Part shown: positions 5,380 through 7,397 of the stretch, piece after piece
Layout of the letters: every line of letters starts with the position of its first letter
How positions within the stretch are numbered: the stretch's first letter is position 1
NCBI GenBank assembly: GCA_905215675.1
Contig: CAJMRA010000113.1
Location: forward strand, 1 to 7,397
Direction of reading: 5' to 3'
From: an uncultured bacterium
GTDB lineage: Bacteria > Desulfobacterota > Desulfovibrionia > Desulfovibrionales > Desulfovibrionaceae
Length of the DNA stretch: 7,397 nucleotides
Notes under the pieces: generated by a model
The model's input: the letters and a program-made list of their open reading frames with translations, nothing else
Databases searched by the model: none
Told to the model about the DNA's origin: nothing
Position numbers and translations under genes: made by a program

Positions 5380-5521
5380 CGCATTTTCAGTTTGAAACGC
5401 GTTGCGTTTCAAACCCTGCGGCCTGTCGTTTCGCGGAAAAATGCTGTTTTTCCGCTCACTTCCGGCCGGGCGGCGCTGTGCCGCCGCCTCGCATTTTTCC
5501 TTTGGCAAAGGAAAGGGCTCT
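5377..5521 (+). repeat. Dispersed palindromic repeat, copy E (all four modules)
   Basis: This is the most complete copy, directly after the helicase. Its first bases, TAGCGCATTTTCAG, correspond to TAGAGCAATTTCAG of copy D, and TAG is the helicase stop codon. M1 is a perfect 11-bp stem (5390-5400 with 5404-5414, loop GTT). M2 is a 9-bp stem GCGGAAAAA/TTTTTCCGC (5433-5441 with 5447-5455). M3 is GGCGGC/GCCGCC (5469-5474 with 5480-5485). M4 is an 8-bp stem TTTCCTTT/AAAGGAAA (5496-5503 with 5507-5514, loop GGC). The end, GGGCTCT, recalls the usual GCTCT end. T-runs lie inside stems rather than after them, so termination is doubtful. Confidence 0.9.
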
Positions 5522-5633
5522 GGGCGTCGGCCTGCGGCAGGAGCGAGACGTGTCGGAATGCTGCCGCATCCTTCAGGGGGGTGCGGGCCGTCTGCATGAC
5601 GGCGGGCAGCGACGACGCAAGGAGCGGAGAGGG

Positions 5634-6125
5634 ATGCAAGAGGATTGCAGCGCGGCCGTCGCCCTGGGCGACGGGGAGACGTATGAGCGACAGGCTCGGG
5701 AGAATTTCCGCGCACTCCTGGATGACATGTGTTTTTTTGAGGAGCTGGCCATTCTGGGGCTCGGGCGCTTTCAATTTTCGCGCCGTCGCAGGATGGTCGC
5801 CGAATTTCGCGGCGTGTACATGGCGGTATGGCGGCTGGCGCTGGGCTCTTCCTTCCCGGGCGAGGCGGACGCCATGTTTTCCTCCTTCTGTCGGGACTAT
5901 CTGCGGCGTTCCCGCGACAGGAACGCGCAGGAGGTCGTGCAGAAGGCCAAGGAATACTGGGACATGCTGCGGGATGCTCCCGCAAAGGATTTTCGTCGTC
6001 TGGCCGAGCATCTGGCCACCCTTTCGGCCCGCCAGGGCGACGATGAGCATAGGCAGGCCGTCATCCTCAAGCTTGCCCTGCATATTCGCGCCATGTACCG
6101 CCTGATTTTTGATCGTCTTATATGA
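5634..6125 (+). CDS. Unrecognised 163-residue helical protein
   Basis: I do not recognise this protein. The chosen ATG at 5634 has AAGGAG 9 nt upstream. A GTG at 5550 with AGGAG 6 nt upstream would give 191 residues, but the added part (SECCRILQGGAGRLH...) looks unlike protein. The product appears mostly alpha-helical and soluble, with no signal peptide, membrane span or metal motif. It is rich in aromatic and arginine residues: FRALLDDMCFFEELAILGL (25-43), FQFSRRRRMVAEFRGVYMAV (46-65), AKEYWDMLRDAPAKDFRRLA (105-124) and a basic, hydrophobic end LHIRAMYRLIFDRLI (149-163). Codon use and GC content resemble the neighbours. It lies 254 nt after the helicase, with repeat copy E between, and 118 nt before ribF, so cotranscription with either is possible but not shown. 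Confidence 0.75.
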   Translation: MQEDCSAAVALGDGETYERQARENFRALLDDMCFFEELAILGLGRFQFSRRRRMVAEFRGVYMAVWRLALGSSFPGEADAMFSSFCRDYLRRSRDRNAQEVVQKAKEYWDMLRDAPAKDFRRLAEHLATLSARQGDDEHRQAVILKLALHIRAMYRLIFDRLI

Positions 6126-6243
6126 CGACCGGGGGCCGTACTCGCGTCCGGCTCCAGAAAAAGTGGCGCGGCCAAGGCCCGCCGTGTTTGCCCTGTTCGT
6201 TTCATGGGAAACAGCGGGTAGTCTTTCAGCAGGTAGAGTCACC

Positions 6244-7203
6244 ATGATGAAACAGACGGATTCTTCCACGGAACAGATGCCGGTGATCGACCCCGCACGC
6301 GGATGCTGCGTCACCATCGGCAACTTTGACGGCGTGCACAAGGGACATCAGACCCTGATTTCCCATGCGCTGGATTTCGCCCGCAAGGTCGGTATGCCCT
6401 GCGTGGTGGTAACCTTCTGGCCGCACCCGCGTCTGGTGCTGGGCAAGGAGCATGTGCCGCTGATGACGCGTGCCGCGCGCCTGCAGGCGCTCCGGGCGCT
6501 GGGCCCGGATTATGTCTGGGAAATTCCCTTCAACCGTCTGGTGGCGTCCCTTTCTCCCGAGGAATTCGTCAAGCAGTATCTGGTCCCCCTGTCCATGCGG
6601 CGGCTTGTGGTCGGCCATGATTTTTCCCTCGGCAAGGGCCGCGCGGGACAGCCCTGCATCCTGCAGGGGCTGGGACGCGCCTACAGTTACACCATGGAGC
6701 AGCTTTCCCCGGTCATGGAAGGCGGAAGCGTCGTAAGCTCCAGCCGCATTCGCCATTTTGTGGAACAGGGCGGTATGGATCTGGCGGCGCGCATGCTGGG
6801 GCATTTCCATTTCTGCGACGGCGAGGTGGTGCGCGGCGAGGGGCGCGGCGTTGTTCTGGGTTTCCCGACGGCCAATCTGGCCCTGCCGGAAACGCTGCTG
6901 CCGCCCATGGGCGTGTATGCGTCCCGTCTTGACGTGGACGGCGCATCCTGGCCCGCAGTGACCAATATCGGCAATAATCCGACCTTCGGCGGCCGCAAGA
7001 TCACGGTGGAAACATTCGTGATGGATGCGCCCGGCGATATGGAACTGTACGACAAGCCGATCCGGGTTCATTTTGTGGAGCAGCTGCGCCGGGAAAAGCA
7101 ATTCCCCGGCGTGGAAGAACTGACCGCGCAGATTGCCCGCGACGTGGAGCAGGCGCGCGCCTGTCTGGCAAAGGTGCGGGAACAGGATTTCCTGCGGGCA
7201 TGA
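6244..7203 (+). CDS. ribF: Bifunctional riboflavin kinase/FAD synthetase (RibF)
   Basis: This 319-residue cytoplasmic enzyme phosphorylates riboflavin to FMN and adenylylates FMN to FAD. The N-terminal nucleotidyltransferase domain shows GNFDGVHKGHQ (26-36), VTFWPHPR (56-63), RAARLQAL (76-83), VVGHDFSLGKGRAG (122-135) and VVSSSRIR (163-170). The C-terminal riboflavin kinase domain shows GEVVRGEGRGVVLGFPTANL (193-212), PMGVYASRLD (221-230), NIGNNPTFGG (241-250), VETF (255-258) and LYDKPIRVHF (268-277). The length is close to the 313 residues of E. coli RibF. The start is uncertain between adjacent ATGs at 6244 and 6247; a purine-rich GGTAGAG lies just upstream, but there is no strong Shine-Dalgarno. 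The frame is open further upstream to 6109 without family-like sequence. No FMN riboswitch is visible in the 118-nt gap before it. Confidence 0.97.
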   Translation: MMKQTDSSTEQMPVIDPARGCCVTIGNFDGVHKGHQTLISHALDFARKVGMPCVVVTFWPHPRLVLGKEHVPLMTRAARLQALRALGPDYVWEIPFNRLVASLSPEEFVKQYLVPLSMRRLVVGHDFSLGKGRAGQPCILQGLGRAYSYTMEQLSPVMEGGSVVSSSRIRHFVEQGGMDLAARMLGHFHFCDGEVVRGEGRGVVLGFPTANLALPETLLPPMGVYASRLDVDGASWPAVTNIGNNPTFGGRKITVETFVMDAPGDMELYDKPIRVHFVEQLRREKQFPGVEELTAQIARDVEQARACLAKVREQDFLRA

Positions 7204-7253
7204 CGGCGGTAAACGCGCCGGGCATCCTTGCGGGACCGTCGCCCCGTTGACTG

Positions 7254-7303
7254 AAAAAAACATCCCCTGCCGGGCGAGCTTCTCGCATCGGCAGGGGATG
7301 TTT
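7254..7303. terminator. Nested hairpin terminator after ribF
   Basis: AAACATCCCCTGCCG (7258-7272) and its complement (7289-7303) form a perfect 15-bp stem. The enclosed bases form a second stem, GCGAG/CTCGC (7274-7278 with 7282-7286, loop CTT). On the minus strand the stem is followed by a run of seven T (7260 down to 7254). On the plus strand only TTT closes it. It should therefore be strongest for a minus-strand gene coming from the right, and may also end the ribF transcript 50 nt after the stop. Confidence 0.75.
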
Positions 7304-7327
7304 CGCGTCCGCGGGCGGGGACGTCTG

Positions 7328-7385
7328 TTAGAGCATTTTTAGTTTGAAATGGGTTGAGGGTTGAGATTCAGGGGGAGGGGAACCC
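7328..7385 (+). repeat. Edge copy of the dispersed repeat, right side
   Basis: TTAGAGCATTTTTAGTTTGA matches the left end of copies D and E (TAGAGCAATTTCAGTTTGA). The sequence then leaves the family at AAATGGGTTGAGGG. Bases 7343-7385 are the exact reverse complement of window bases 1-43. Bases 7375-7380 (GAGGGG) can pair with 7384-7389 (CCCCTC). This edge form shares the M1 start but not M2 to M4, so it is a variant or a junction with a second repeat. Confidence 0.85.
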
Positions 7386-7397
7386 CCTCATCTCTGC

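Noticed and set aside
960..5521. The repeats as a CRISPR array
   Set aside because: Copies are far apart, unequal in length, self-complementary at several stems and not separated by uniform spacers. No cas gene is present.
3568..5985. An 805-codon open frame on the minus strand opposite the helicase
   Set aside because: It is a shadow of GC-rich coding sequence. Its translation shows no family motif, while the opposite strand has every DEAD-box motif.
6126..6243. FMN riboswitch before ribF
   Set aside because: The conserved RFN blocks are not visible, and the gap is only 118 nt with weak short stems.
1..7397. Composite transposon bounded by the edge inverted repeats
   Set aside because: There is no transposase or integrase. 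The cargo is housekeeping genes, and the edges match a dispersed noncoding repeat. A contig break in a repeat is the simpler reading.

Overview
The window is GC-rich bacterial chromosome carrying six convincing protein genes, five of them recognisable. The gene content and the style of HisG, HisI, the YkgJ-type Cys-rich protein, the DEAD-box helicase and RibF suggest a Desulfovibrio-like deltaproteobacterium. That placement is inferred from protein character only. No transposase, phage, CRISPR, tRNA or rRNA gene is visible.

Layout. The left part (138-2577) is a minus-strand cluster, read right to left: hisI (phosphoribosyl-AMP cyclohydrolase), hisG (long-form ATP phosphoribosyltransferase), then a YkgJ/CxxCxxCC-family metal-binding protein closed by a strong intrinsic terminator at 78-118. 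The right part (3715-7203) is a plus-strand series: a DEAD-box RNA helicase with a very basic tail, an unrecognised 163-residue helical protein, and ribF (FAD synthetase/riboflavin kinase), followed by a long nested hairpin. Between the two arms lies about 1.1 kb (2578-3714) with no convincing protein gene. It holds two repeat copies, an AT-rich palindrome, several stems, a candidate promoter and an intrinsic terminator upstream of the helicase.

The most unusual content is a dispersed, modular, palindromic repeat family occupying almost every intergenic gap. A full copy is about 125-145 nt and carries up to four hairpins in fixed order (M1 to M4) between ends of the type TAGAGC...GCTCTA. Five internal copies lie at 960-1058, 2110-2181, 2628-2770, 3093-3215 and 5377-5521, and related end pieces lie at both window edges. 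Stems M3 and M4 show paired changes between copies that keep the pairing, so the fold itself seems to be maintained. In three genes (hisI, hisG, helicase) the TAG stop codon coincides with the outer TAG of a neighbouring copy.

The two window edges carry a perfect 43-nt inverted repeat (1-43 and 7343-7385) joined to a repeat end. The window may therefore be a contig that broke in one dispersed repeat, or a 7.3-kb segment bounded by inverted copies.

How the genes work together: hisG and hisI encode the first and third steps of histidine synthesis. RibF makes FMN and FAD. The helicase probably remodels structured RNA. The YkgJ-like protein and the 163-residue protein have no established role that can be read from this sequence.
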